From contig NZ_JXLB01000001.1 of the NCBI RefSeq assembly GCF_001886195.1, forward strand, positions 62,001-126,000: a DNA stretch of 64,000 nucleotides. The letters run 5' to 3'. Of this stretch, positions 40,600 to 49,248 are shown piece after piece. Origin of the DNA: Enterococcus ratti (GTDB taxonomy: Bacteria; Bacillota; Bacilli; Lactobacillales; Enterococcaceae). The notes beneath the pieces are model-generated. The model was not told the DNA's origin, made no database searches, and was given only the letters and a program-made list of their open reading frames with translations. The position numbers and the translations under genes were made by a program. The stretch's first letter is position 1; every line of letters begins with the position of its first letter.

Positions 40600-41397
40600 A
40601 TGAAATTAAAAAAAATGACGAGTTTATTGTTATTGTCAGGAATTGTTCTATCTGTCGGAGGAACTACATTAACAAATTCTACTTCAGCCGCTGCAGCAAC
40701 TATTGTATCGGAGAGTAAGTATGAAAAAGTAATTAGTTTTACAAAAGAGGACTTAGCAAATGCCACTGGGGTAACGTTAAATACTACAGAAAAAGCGATC
40801 AACAATATGTATAATGCACTGAAAAAAGCAAGTGTCTGGGAATCTCTTGGCTATGATTCCACACAAGCACAGCGTATTGCAAGTAGAATTTCGCAAAGCA
40901 TGTACCAAACTATCGGAATTTTGACTAGCATTGCGAATCATCAACAGTTACAATTTAAAGTAGTTACAATTAATAAACCCAATTACAGTGGCGTAAACAT
41001 TGGAACGATTGGTACAGATGATGCAACTGAAGAACCAGACAAAGGAGACAATACTGGTAATGCAGATGACTCTGCTTTTAGCAAGCAAGTTAAAGATGTT
41101 GAAATTAAAATGGAATATAAAAAAGGCAAAATTGAACTTGAATATGAAGTAAAATCAAATGGAACGATTAAAGCAGAAGTGGAAAACAAGTTGACTGGAA
41201 TGAAGCTAAAAGGTTCAGTCGCCCAAACTTATATTGAAGAGCTGTTTGTCGATTTAGACACAAAGACTAGCAGCCAAAATGAAATAGCTGAACATGTCAT
41301 GAAGTATTTAAAAACTGATCAAAAAGGATTGAAAAAGTTTGATTTTAAAGTAAAATATGCAGATAAAACAAAAGTAGATTTTAAAATTAAATATTAA
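40600..41397 (+). CDS. Secreted protein with a YusW-like C-terminal domain
   Basis: A Sec signal peptide (KKMTSLLLLSGIVLSVGG, cleavage near STSAAAA) is followed by a helical N-terminal region with TGVTLNTTEKAINNMYNALK and an acidic linker (DDATEEPDKGDNTGNADDS). The C-terminal 100 residues (VEIKMEYKKGKIELEYEVK ... KFDFKVKYADKTKVDFKIKY) form a beta-rich domain resembling the YusW-like family. Its function is unknown. No lipobox, LPXTG or cell-wall repeat is seen, so the protein is likely released or loosely bound. The gene is monocistronic with its own promoter and terminator. Confidence 0.75.
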   Translation: MKLKKMTSLLLLSGIVLSVGGTTLTNSTSAAAATIVSESKYEKVISFTKEDLANATGVTLNTTEKAINNMYNALKKASVWESLGYDSTQAQRIASRISQSMYQTIGILTSIANHQQLQFKVVTINKPNYSGVNIGTIGTDDATEEPDKGDNTGNADDSAFSKQVKDVEIKMEYKKGKIELEYEVKSNGTIKAEVENKLTGMKLKGSVAQTYIEELFVDLDTKTSSQNEIAEHVMKYLKTDQKGLKKFDFKVKYADKTKVDFKIKY

Positions 41398-41454
41398 AAA
41401 TAAGACGTTTGCCATGTCGTTTGTTCGCTTAAGTTAGCATAAAAATCTAACATT

Positions 41455-41487
41455 AAAGGACTCGCTGCATGGTGAGCGCCTTTTTTT
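41455..41487 (+). terminator. Terminator of the YusW-like gene
   Basis: AAAGG (41455-41459) and CCTTT enclose a GC-rich inner stem, followed by seven T residues. Confidence 0.7.
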
Positions 41488-41577
41488 CTTTTCTATGAGT
41501 ACAAAATAAGGTAGACTATATTTATTACATAAAACATAAATATATGCATGCAACATGAGGTATGGAAGGTGAAAATA

Positions 41578-41925
41578 GTGGTTGGGAAATCAAATCAGTT
41601 TAAAAAAGGTGTACTGGAGTTGTGTGTTCTTTATTTACTGAAAAATCAAGACCGTTACGGTTATGAAATTACCCAACTTGTCAACAAAAATATTCCGCTT
41701 ACTGAAGGGGCTCTTTATCCTATATTAAGGCGGTTAGTAAAAGAAGGGTATTGTGCAGCTTATTTAAAGGAATCTAAAAGCGGTCCTGCACGTAAATATT
41801 ATCATATTACCTCATTGGGGCAAAAATACCTGTTTGATTTGAATAAGGAATGGACGGAATTTGTAGAAAATGTCACAAAAATAAAACAGGAGGAAGATGA
41901 TGGAGCGAATAAATCATTTTTTTGA
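41578..41925 (+). CDS. PadR family transcriptional regulator
   Basis: The winged helix reads FKKGVLELCVLYLLKNQDRYGYEI, then TEGALYPILRRLVKEGY, the PadR recognition region, then RKYYHITSLGQKYL. The length is 115 from a GTG at 41578, preceded by GGAAGGTG; an ATG ten codons upstream is possible but lacks a site. The 3' end overlaps the next gene by 26 nt. PadR with a HAAS-domain membrane partner is a common Firmicute pair in which the partner is usually the regulated gene. Confidence 0.88.
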   Translation: MVGKSNQFKKGVLELCVLYLLKNQDRYGYEITQLVNKNIPLTEGALYPILRRLVKEGYCAAYLKESKSGPARKYYHITSLGQKYLFDLNKEWTEFVENVTKIKQEEDDGANKSFF

Positions 41926-43441
41926 GACATTAGAAAAACTATTTTTAGAAAAAGATAAAGCTGATTTTCTTGAAATAAAAGATGATATTTTAAGAGAGAT
42001 TGAAGCTAGAGCAGCAGAAGGTGAGTCGTATGATGCCATTTTGAAAATGATAGGAACGCCTCAAGAAATTGCCGAAGCTTATTATGAAGATAAACGTTTA
42101 GACAAAGCATTGCGAGCAAAACAAGATGTGATTGCTCGGGAAGATTTAGTGCGTGAATATAGATTAAATAGAAAATTTATTTTAAAACGTTGGAAACTAC
42201 GACTTAAAAATTTTTTTGTATTTTTGCTTCAAATTTGTTTGCTTGTTTTAAGTTTTTATTTGGCTTTGATGGTTATTTATTATATGGTGCAAGAGCACGT
42301 TTTGCTGTGGGGAGCATGTACATTATTTTTTTTCACCGTCTGTCTAATGCTTATGTCAAAGAAGCCGAACAAATTAAGAAAATACATGGGCTTGATCTAC
42401 TTAGTTGGAACAACTAGCCTAGCTTGTAGTCTCGCACTGTTTTTCCATCACGCTTGGTTTTATCAAGGGCAATTGATTGACAAAGAGCTATGGCTAGAAT
42501 CAGCTTCCTTAGAGTCATTAAATTTTTCAGCCGTATATCCGGTAGAAGTCAGCATGATTCAATTACCGGAAAATGAAAATGCAAAGGTAGAAGTAAAAGG
42601 ACACTTAAGGAGAACGGATATAAAAAATCTAGTGAATGCGACGAAAAACCAGACTCATATAACGATCGGAACAGCTAACATTTTTGATTGGGTGCAAAAA
42701 ATTGGGAAAATAGAAGTCGTTTTTTATCTGCCAGAAAATCAAAGACATCGTTCGTTGAATTTTAAACTAGAACAAGGGGATGTCATGTTAAACCATACTT
42801 ATAGCGACTATGTTAATTTAGTGGTGAAACAAGGACGAATCAGTATAACCGATATTTATAGTCAAAAAATTCAAGTAAAAAGTCATCGTGCAGATGTGAT
42901 CGTCCATCAATTTCTATCAGATATGTCTATTGAAAACACAGAGGGAAAAACGGTACTTTCGGATGGACAAGGTAAAATTGATGTTTCTACCACTACTGGA
43001 TTGACAAAAGTTGCTTCTGTTAGCAGTGAAAGGATGCAGCTAAAAAATACAGAAGGAAAAAATGTTTTGTCAGCAGGAACAATCCAACAACTACACATCC
43101 GTAATGAAACAGGAACGACTGTCATTGAAAGACAAGAAGGAAATACATCAATTAAAAATGGACTTGGAAAATTAGTCTTATCTGATTTAACTGGTAAGTT
43201 ATCTGTTAATAACGACTCCGGCATGATGATTATTAGTCAACAGTATCCGTTAAATGCATTAGTTAAAAGTGAAACTGGTCATGTTAAATGGGTGCAGTCA
43301 TCGGACATTGGTAGTAAGTTTGAGTTAAGCAGCCAGTCTGGAAAAATAAACAATTCTTTCAAAAAGCAAGAAAAGGCAGCTAAAAAAATAAAAATTTCCA
43401 CTAAAAAAGGAAACATCACTGTTGTTCAAAGAAATAAGTAA
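41900..43441 (+). CDS. HAAS/DUF1700 and DUF4097 membrane protein
   Basis: The N-terminal 70 residues form a HAAS-like helical domain (EIKDDILREIEARAAEGESYDAI, IGTPQEIAEAYYED). Three TM helices follow: FFVFLLQICLLVLSFYLALM, LWGACTLFFFTVCLMLMS and YLVGTTSLACSLALFFHHAW. The extracytoplasmic C-terminal half is a DUF4097-type beta-helix made of short strand repeats (for example ITDIYSQKIQVKSHRADVIV and VLSDGQGKIDVSTTTGL). The length is 513 from the second of two adjacent ATGs. It probably senses envelope stress together with the overlapping PadR regulator; this role is inferred. Confidence 0.85.
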   Translation: MERINHFFETLEKLFLEKDKADFLEIKDDILREIEARAAEGESYDAILKMIGTPQEIAEAYYEDKRLDKALRAKQDVIAREDLVREYRLNRKFILKRWKLRLKNFFVFLLQICLLVLSFYLALMVIYYMVQEHVLLWGACTLFFFTVCLMLMSKKPNKLRKYMGLIYLVGTTSLACSLALFFHHAWFYQGQLIDKELWLESASLESLNFSAVYPVEVSMIQLPENENAKVEVKGHLRRTDIKNLVNATKNQTHITIGTANIFDWVQKIGKIEVVFYLPENQRHRSLNFKLEQGDVMLNHTYSDYVNLVVKQGRISITDIYSQKIQVKSHRADVIVHQFLSDMSIENTEGKTVLSDGQGKIDVSTTTGLTKVASVSSERMQLKNTEGKNVLSAGTIQQLHIRNETGTTVIERQEGNTSIKNGLGKLVLSDLTGKLSVNNDSGMMIISQQYPLNALVKSETGHVKWVQSSDIGSKFELSSQSGKINNSFKKQEKAAKKIKISTKKGNITVVQRNK

Positions 43442-43519
43442 CTAGCCGTTTGTGTATATGCTTTTTTTCTTCTAGAAAAAAATAAGGAGATTCAAGAAGA
43501 ATTTTTAAGAAAAAGAAAG

Positions 43520-43549
43520 GTGTCATCAAAAATATATATTTGATGACAC
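43520..43549 (-). terminator. Terminator of rqcH
   Basis: GTGTCATCAAA (43520-43530) pairs with TTTGATGACAC (43539-43549). On the minus strand it is followed by CCTTTCTTTTTCTT. Confidence 0.75.
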
Positions 43550-43594
43550 GCAGTCTTTAACGATGGCTAGATTTTAGTAGAGTAAACCGTTAGC

Positions 43595-45298
43595 TTATAA
43601 TTTAGTCATTGTTTTTAGTTTATTTTCTTCAGGTGTGACGATGATTGTTTTTTGTTTCTCATAAATGACATATCCTGGTTTAGCTCCATTTGGTTTACGT
43701 AAATGTTTTACTTGAACAAAATCTACAGGTACTTGAGCAGAATGACGATATTTTGAAAAATAAGCAGCTAGTTCTGCGGCTTGTGTAATTGTTTCGTCTG
43801 TTGGTTCGTTACTTTTAATAATCACGTGAGAACCGGGGATATTTTTAGCATGAAGCCAGTAATCGTTTTTTTTCGCTGTTTTTAATGACAGTTGATCATT
43901 TTGTAAGTTGTTTTTACCTACTAAAATTAAAGTACCATCTGATGAAAGATACTGATCGGGTTGTGAAGTTTTTTTTCGTTTTTGTTTTTTCACTGTTTTC
44001 TTTTTTAAGTAACCTTGAGCTGTGAGTTCTTCTTTGATTATTTCAATGTCCATTGGTCCTGCAATTTCTAGTTGTGAAAGTACAGACTCTAAATAGCGAA
44101 TTTCATTTTTTGCTTCTTCAATTTGAGTACCGACCAGTTTTACTGCATTTTTTAGTTTTTGGTAACGTTGAAAATATTTTTGAGCATTTTGATTGGGAGA
44201 CAACGCAGGGTTAAGCTTAATTTTGATCGGTTGGTTTTCTTCATAATAGTTGGGCAAAGTGACTGCATTTGCACCTTTAGGGACTTGCGTCATGAAAGTT
44301 GTCAGTAATTCGCCATCTCTTCGATAGTTTTCTGCATTTTCCGAATCTTTTAAGGTCTGTTCTCGTTTTTTCAATTTGTTTTTATTTCTTTTAAGTTCAT
44401 TTTCAATTTTCCGAATAAGTTCGCCGCCTTGCTGTTTTGCACGGTCTTTTTCTGCCTTTTCTCGATAAAAAGCATCTAACAATGCACTAAGGGTAGGATA
44501 AACTGTTTTTTGATCTGCTATTTTTTGGTAAATTTTGTAAACAATAGGTGTAAAGAATTCCTTTCGTTTTGTTTCAAAAAGACAAGGAACTAGACAGGTG
44601 TTGATGGCTGTGAAAAATTCTTGCCAAACAAACATTTTTTCATTTGGGCGCTCCGCTAAACGAGTGGCTAATTCTTGAGCGGTATCAAAGCCGATTCCTT
44701 GAAATTGTTGTTGCAACTCTTTTGGTGTAAGTTCAACTTGAGAAAGACGGTGAAAAATTTTTTCTTTTTCCTGACAGAAAGGATCTAGTTGATGCTGTCT
44801 AGGTGGTGTAATATAGTCCGCTCCGGGTAATAAAACACGATAAGTATTTTGTGAGCTACCGATATGTTTGATGGCATCTAGAATTTTCCCCGATTCTTTA
44901 TTCACTAAAATGATCGTACTATGACGTCCCATTAGTTCAACGATCAAAATGATGTTTTGCAAATCGCCAAGTTCATCCCGTTTAGTAAAATGAAAGTGAA
45001 TCACCCGGTCATTTTCGATTTGCTCGATTGACTCTAAAATTGCCCCATCGAGATGCTTGCGCAGCATCATCACAAAGTTTGGTGGCGTATCTGGATTTTG
45101 ATAGTCAATTTGAGTGAGCTGTATACGAGCATAGCTCGGATGTGCAGATAACAGCAAACGATGGCTTTTCCCGCGAGAACGGATAACCAAAACGACTTCA
45201 TTTTCATATGGCTGGTGAATCTTAGAAATTCGACCAGATAAAAGAATTTCCCGCAATTCTTTAACCATTGCATGGGTAAATACACCATCAAAGGACAT
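43595..45298 (-). CDS. rqcH: Rqc2/RqcH ribosome quality-control factor (NFACT/FbpA)
   Basis: Bacterial Rqc2 homologue that binds stalled 50S subunits and adds C-terminal Ala tails; older annotations call it a fibronectin-binding protein. The NFACT-N domain opens MSFDGVFTHAMVKELREIL. The central coiled coil is long and basic (RKIENELKRNKNKLKKREQT). The NFACT-R domain contains YLSSDGTLILVGKNNLQND, YWLHAKNIPGSHVIIKS and HLRKPNGAKPGYVIYEKQKT. The length of 567 is normal. It is monocistronic on the minus strand with a GAGGAA site. Confidence 0.94.
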   Translation of the reverse strand: MSFDGVFTHAMVKELREILLSGRISKIHQPYENEVVLVIRSRGKSHRLLLSAHPSYARIQLTQIDYQNPDTPPNFVMMLRKHLDGAILESIEQIENDRVIHFHFTKRDELGDLQNIILIVELMGRHSTIILVNKESGKILDAIKHIGSSQNTYRVLLPGADYITPPRQHQLDPFCQEKEKIFHRLSQVELTPKELQQQFQGIGFDTAQELATRLAERPNEKMFVWQEFFTAINTCLVPCLFETKRKEFFTPIVYKIYQKIADQKTVYPTLSALLDAFYREKAEKDRAKQQGGELIRKIENELKRNKNKLKKREQTLKDSENAENYRRDGELLTTFMTQVPKGANAVTLPNYYEENQPIKIKLNPALSPNQNAQKYFQRYQKLKNAVKLVGTQIEEAKNEIRYLESVLSQLEIAGPMDIEIIKEELTAQGYLKKKTVKKQKRKKTSQPDQYLSSDGTLILVGKNNLQNDQLSLKTAKKNDYWLHAKNIPGSHVIIKSNEPTDETITQAAELAAYFSKYRHSAQVPVDFVQVKHLRKPNGAKPGYVIYEKQKTIIVTPEENKLKTMTKL

Positions 45299-45481
45299 GT
45301 TTTATTCCTCATTTCTTTTCATAAGTAATTTCATTATAACGAAAAAAGAGAAGAAAAACCAATGTGTAAGATATAAAATAAAAAGGGAGTTTTCTTATTT
45401 GAAAAAAATGGAATGTTCTTTAATTATATTTTTCATATCTAGACAAAACTTAGGTATAATAAAATAAAAAGAGGAAAGAAG

Positions 45482-46090
45482 ATGATCGTTATTTGGAAAG
45501 AAGCAGACAAAAAAATAAAAAGCAGCTATCATTATTTTTTGAATGACTTTGATGAACGGCCTAAAAAATATTTTCGATGCGGTTTTTTTGTTTTACTTGC
45601 TTCGTTGATTGTGACGGTTATAATGTTTGTTTTTCCTTCAAAAATCCGGCAAGCACAAATTGATAGTGTGGTTTACGCAACTATTTCTTCGTCAAAACTT
45701 AGACCATTAAATATAAACGAAGCATCAGAAACGATTAAAGAAAGTACAGCTATTTCTGTATTGTTTAGTGTACCAAAAGGTGAAATGTACCAAGAGTTGA
45801 TAAAAGTTTTTCATTATTCTAAAAAGATGCAGGAATTAAATCGTCTTATCTACTTTTATCCACTGGTATATGATGTGGATGAATTAGAAGAAAAATACCA
45901 TCTTAATCAAAATCAAATGACGATTATTTTTTTTAAAAATGGGAAAGAAGCGAACCGATTAACTATCGGTAAGAAAGAACGAAGTTATTTTTCAAATGAA
46001 TTAATTCCAGAACTTAATCGGTTGCCATTAACCAAATTAAAGAAATTAGAAGATAAGTTAATGCAAGAAGAAACAGGAAAGTCCAAATGA
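45482..46090 (+). CDS. Membrane protein with thioredoxin-like C-terminal region, unknown
   Basis: I do not recognise the family. The 202-residue product has a cytoplasmic head of about 35 residues, one TM helix (GFFVLLASLIVTVIMFVFP) and an extracytoplasmic domain. That domain (ISVLFSVPKGEMYQEL ... LIYFYPLVYDVDELEEKYHL, then MTIIFFKNGKEANRLT) has the strand order and FxxGKE turn of a thioredoxin-like fold. It lacks a CxxC motif, so it is not an active disulfide oxidoreductase. It lies between rqcH (divergent) and the Trp leader. A -10-like TATAAT occurs near 45455. Confidence 0.65.
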   Translation: MIVIWKEADKKIKSSYHYFLNDFDERPKKYFRCGFFVLLASLIVTVIMFVFPSKIRQAQIDSVVYATISSSKLRPLNINEASETIKESTAISVLFSVPKGEMYQELIKVFHYSKKMQELNRLIYFYPLVYDVDELEEKYHLNQNQMTIIFFKNGKEANRLTIGKKERSYFSNELIPELNRLPLTKLKKLEDKLMQEETGKSK

Positions 46091-46123
46091 AAGTCAGCCC
46101 TAGTGAATTCATGGGAAAAACAG

Positions 46124-46372
46124 TTGACGAAATGTAAAAATTCCATTAGACTTAAATTAAGAAAAGAAGGAAAGGGTGAACCACAATGAACTTATCAAAC
46201 CAATTTTTAGCAGGAATTAATCAAATTTGGCGTAACTGGCGTAGATAAGTTGTATTGATGGTGAGTTTTACCTGACCGTAGATACAACTTTTTAGAGTAC
46301 AAATCTAAAATTTGTATCTATGCTGGATAAGAAAGTTGACTGCCGCATAGATTGAATCTATGCGGTTTTTTT
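46124..46372 (+). promoter_or_regulatory. Ribosome-mediated tryptophan attenuator of trpXYZ
   Basis: A promoter (TTGACG 46124-46129; TAGACT 46147-46152; 17 bp) precedes a leader with a Trp-containing 20-codon peptide and five mutually exclusive segments. Segments: 1 GTTGTAT (46249-46255); 2 GTAGATACAAC (46278-46288); 3 TTGTATCTATGC (46312-46323); 4 CCGCATAGATT (46343-46353); 5 AATCTATGCGG (46355-46365) plus seven T. Pairs 1:2, 2:3, 3:4 and 4:5 each have 7-11 perfect base pairs. 4:5 is the terminator and 3:4 the antiterminator. Confidence 0.85.
46186..46248 (+). CDS. Trp attenuator leader peptide
   Basis: A 20-codon reading frame starting ATG after AAGGAAAGGG and ending IWRNWRR then TAA. Its two Trp codons (46228-46230 and 46237-46239) lie 18 and 9 nt before the stop, and segment 1 of the attenuator begins right after the stop. 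A ribosome that finishes translation would cover segment 1, allowing 2:3 and then the terminator. A ribosome stalled at the first Trp would leave segment 1 free, allowing 1:2 and the antiterminator 3:4. Three Arg codons (CGT, CGT, AGA) flank the Trp codons, so a response to Arg supply cannot be ruled out. Confidence 0.8.
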   Translation: MNLSNQFLAGINQIWRNWRR

Positions 46373-46459
46373 ATGTAAAGACAATTGCCGTAAAGGTGAT
46401 TGTCTTTTTTATTATTCATACAAAAGACTTGTAGAATTAAATGAATAAGGAGGAAAAAA

Positions 46460-47509
46460 ATGAAAAATAAACGATTATTAGTAGTTATTTCACTTATTAT
46501 GATTTATTTAACAGGAACATTTATTTACGAAAAACTGAATCGTTCATCAGATGATTCAGCTACTGGCTCATCTAAGCAAATGGTTTCTGTTGGAGTGTTG
46601 CAATATGTGAGTCATCCGGCATTGGACGATATTTATCGAGGAATCAAAGAGGGACTAAAAGAAGCTGGACTGGAAGAAGGAAAAAACTTAACAATTCACT
46701 TTCAAAATGGTCAAGCAGATCAAAGTAAATTAGCTACGATGAGTCAACAATTGGTTCAAGCAGACCCAATGGTACTTATAGGGATTGCTACACCGGCAGC
46801 ACAATCTTTAGCAAACGTTACAAATTCAATCCCGCTTGTTTTAGGCGCTGTAACTGATCCAGTAGGTGCGGGCTTAGTAAAATCATTAAAAGAACCTAGC
46901 GGTCATATCACAGGCGTATCCGATCAGCCGCCTGTTGAAGCGCAGATAAAATTAACTAGTGAAATTTTACCAAAAGCGAAGAAAGTTGGAATTTTATATG
47001 CTTCTTCAGAAGATAATTCCAAATATCAAGTGAGTCAAGCAGAAGCAGCGATAAAAAAACAAGGAATGACTTCAGTAAAATATGCAGTTCCCTCGACTAA
47101 TGAAATTGCTCAAACCGTCCAAGTCATGAGTCAGAAAGTAGATGTTATTTATATTCCTTTAGATAATACCATTGCCAATGCCATGCAAACGGTGGTGAAA
47201 GAAGCAAATAAAGCAAAAATTCCTGTGATACCATCAGTGGATTCAATGGTTGAACAAGGAGGTCTGGCTACTATTGGTATTAATCAATATGATCTAGGAG
47301 TTCAAAGCGGAAAGATGGCTGCGGCACTTGCTTTAGGAAAAGAAAAACCGGAAACTACGCCTGTTTATGTTTTTGATAAAGGAGATATTATCATCAATGA
47401 ACAACAGGCCAACCAATTAGGGATCATCATTCCTGACTCAATTAAATCTAGAGCAAAAGTTGTTTTAAAGAAAATGCAACCACAAACAAAGAAGGAGGAA
47501 GATAAATGA
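46460..47509 (+). CDS. trpX: Tryptophan ABC importer, substrate-binding protein (TrpX-like)
   Basis: A PF04392-type binding protein of 349 residues. It has an uncleaved-type N-terminal anchor (LLVVISLIMIYLTGTFIY) instead of a lipobox. The fold shows VSVGVLQYVSHPALDDIYRG, TVSQ-like ATPAAQSLANVTNSIPLV, GAVTDPVGAGLVKSL and the ligand-lobe GHITGVSDQPP. It ends with a Lys/Gln-rich tail and overlaps trpY by 4 nt (ATGA). The Trp specificity is inferred from the Trp attenuator immediately upstream and from the known TrpXYZ predictions in Lactobacillales and Streptococcus. Confidence 0.85.
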   Translation: MKNKRLLVVISLIMIYLTGTFIYEKLNRSSDDSATGSSKQMVSVGVLQYVSHPALDDIYRGIKEGLKEAGLEEGKNLTIHFQNGQADQSKLATMSQQLVQADPMVLIGIATPAAQSLANVTNSIPLVLGAVTDPVGAGLVKSLKEPSGHITGVSDQPPVEAQIKLTSEILPKAKKVGILYASSEDNSKYQVSQAEAAIKKQGMTSVKYAVPSTNEIAQTVQVMSQKVDVIYIPLDNTIANAMQTVVKEANKAKIPVIPSVDSMVEQGGLATIGINQYDLGVQSGKMAAALALGKEKPETTPVYVFDKGDIIINEQQANQLGIIIPDSIKSRAKVVLKKMQPQTKKEEDK

Positions 47510-48387
47510 TTGTATCTGCAATTTCACAAGGGATGCTGTGGGCAATATTAGGTTTAGGAATTTTTATGACTTATCGTATTTTAGATTTTCCAGATATGAC
47601 TACGGAAGGCTCCTTTCCATTGGGAGGAGCGGTATGTGTTACGGCTATTACTCATGGCTTGTCACCATTTTTTGCAACAACTCTCGGGATATTGGCAGGT
47701 ATGGCGGCAGGATTAATCACTGGTTTGCTTTATACGAAAGGAAAGATTCCCGTAATTCTTGCTGGAATTTTAGTCATGTCAGGGTTGAATTCGGTGATTT
47801 TATTTATAATGAAAACGCCCAATCAATCCTTATTGAATTATCCAATTTTGCAAGATATGTTTCAACGTTATCATTTTCCTGACTATTTTGATACAGTTTT
47901 CCTTGGCTTGCTGATTTTAGTGTTGTTAATTAGTGTTTTATTATTCTTTTTTAATACTGATTTAGGTCAAGGATATATTGCTACCGGAGATAATGAAACA
48001 ATGGCTCGTTCCTTAGGAGTTAAGACTGATCGGATGAAAATTTTAGGTTTAACTCTTTCAAACGGTGTCATTGCGTTATCAGGAGCGTTGATTGCTCAAA
48101 ATGATGGCTATGCAGATGTGAATAAAGGGATTGGTGTGATTGTTATCGGCTTATCTTCCATTATTATTGGGGAGGTAATTTTCCATGAGCTAACTTTAGC
48201 AGAGCGCTTGATTGCAATTGTTGTTGGAAGTATCATTTACCAATTATTAATTTTACTAGTCATTAAGCTTGGTTTTAACACAACATATCTTAAATTATTT
48301 TCCGCAATTATTTTAGCAATTTGCTTAATAATTCCACAATTAAAAAATGCTTTGAAACTTAAAACAGGATTTGAGAAGGAGGTTTAG
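47506..48387 (+). CDS. trpY: Tryptophan ABC importer, permease (TrpY-like)
   Basis: A branched-chain-type permease of 293 residues with eight to nine hydrophobic segments. MLWAILGLGIFMTYRILDFPDMTTEGSF is a family signature, here split by length. The coupling region is GDNETMARSLGVKTDRMKILGL. The start ATG overlaps the trpX stop, and trpZ follows at 2 nt. It belongs to the PF02653 family of LivHM-like permeases that accompany PF04392 binding proteins. Confidence 0.88.
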   Translation: MIVSAISQGMLWAILGLGIFMTYRILDFPDMTTEGSFPLGGAVCVTAITHGLSPFFATTLGILAGMAAGLITGLLYTKGKIPVILAGILVMSGLNSVILFIMKTPNQSLLNYPILQDMFQRYHFPDYFDTVFLGLLILVLLISVLLFFFNTDLGQGYIATGDNETMARSLGVKTDRMKILGLTLSNGVIALSGALIAQNDGYADVNKGIGVIVIGLSSIIIGEVIFHELTLAERLIAIVVGSIIYQLLILLVIKLGFNTTYLKLFSAIILAICLIIPQLKNALKLKTGFEKEV

Positions 48388-48389
48388 TT

Positions 48390-49160
48390 ATGACTGCGAT
48401 TCTTACAATTAAAAATGGAGAAAAAGTGGTGAGCAATGGAACACACGAAAAAAAAGTACTATTAGAAGCGATTAATTTTACAATCTATAAAGGTGACTTT
48501 ATTACCGTTCTAGGTGGAAATGGTGCGGGAAAAAGTACTTTATTTAATACAATTGCGGGAGCTTTACAGTTAAGTCAAGGATCAATTTCTTTCAAAGATC
48601 GAGTAATTACAAAAGAAACAGAAGAAAAACGTGCTGTTTTTCTCTCACGCGTATTCCAAGATCCTAAGATGGGAACCGCGCCACGAATGACTGTTGCAGA
48701 AAATTTGCTTTTGGCTCAACGCAGAGGGGAAAAACGTTTTTTTCGTCTACGGAAATTAAAGAAACAAAAAGCAGCATTTTATAATCTTTGCCAAGAAGTT
48801 GGCAATGGCTTAGAACAACATTTGGATACACCAGCTGGTGAACTTTCAGGAGGACAGCGTCAGGCATTGAGTTTATTGATGGCAACTGTTCAAGCACCAG
48901 AGCTTCTTTTATTGGATGAACATACAGCTGCGCTTGATCCTAAAACAGCAAAATCATTGATGCAGTTAACAAATCGTCGGATTCAAGAACAACGGTTAAC
49001 CTGTTTGATGATTACTCATCGAATGGAAGATGCTTTAAATTATGGTAATCGTTTGATTGTACTGCAAAAAGGCAGAATCATAAAAGATTTGTCAAAAAAA
49101 GAAAAAGATCAGCTTTCTATGGGAGATTTACTCCAATTTTTTGAAGAAGTTCTTGAATGA
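48390..49160 (+). CDS. trpZ: Tryptophan ABC importer, ATP-binding protein (TrpZ-like)
   Basis: A 256-residue ABC ATPase. Walker A is in VLGGNGAGKSTLFNTIAGAL, the signature is ELSGGQRQALSLLMA, Walker B is LLLLDEHTAALDPKTA, and the switch His is in MITHRMEDAL. It has no extra regulatory domain. It is the last gene of the three-gene operon under the Trp attenuator. No strong terminator follows directly, and the next 90 bp lead to the aroE promoter. Confidence 0.9.
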   Translation: MTAILTIKNGEKVVSNGTHEKKVLLEAINFTIYKGDFITVLGGNGAGKSTLFNTIAGALQLSQGSISFKDRVITKETEEKRAVFLSRVFQDPKMGTAPRMTVAENLLLAQRRGEKRFFRLRKLKKQKAAFYNLCQEVGNGLEQHLDTPAGELSGGQRQALSLLMATVQAPELLLLDEHTAALDPKTAKSLMQLTNRRIQEQRLTCLMITHRMEDALNYGNRLIVLQKGRIIKDLSKKEKDQLSMGDLLQFFEEVLE

Positions 49161-49248
49161 TAGGTTGTTTTAGTACCATTATGGCAAGATAACGTAGACG
49201 TTGTTTTTTGATGTACACGCTTGAGTGAATTAAATTGCCAAAGAGAAG

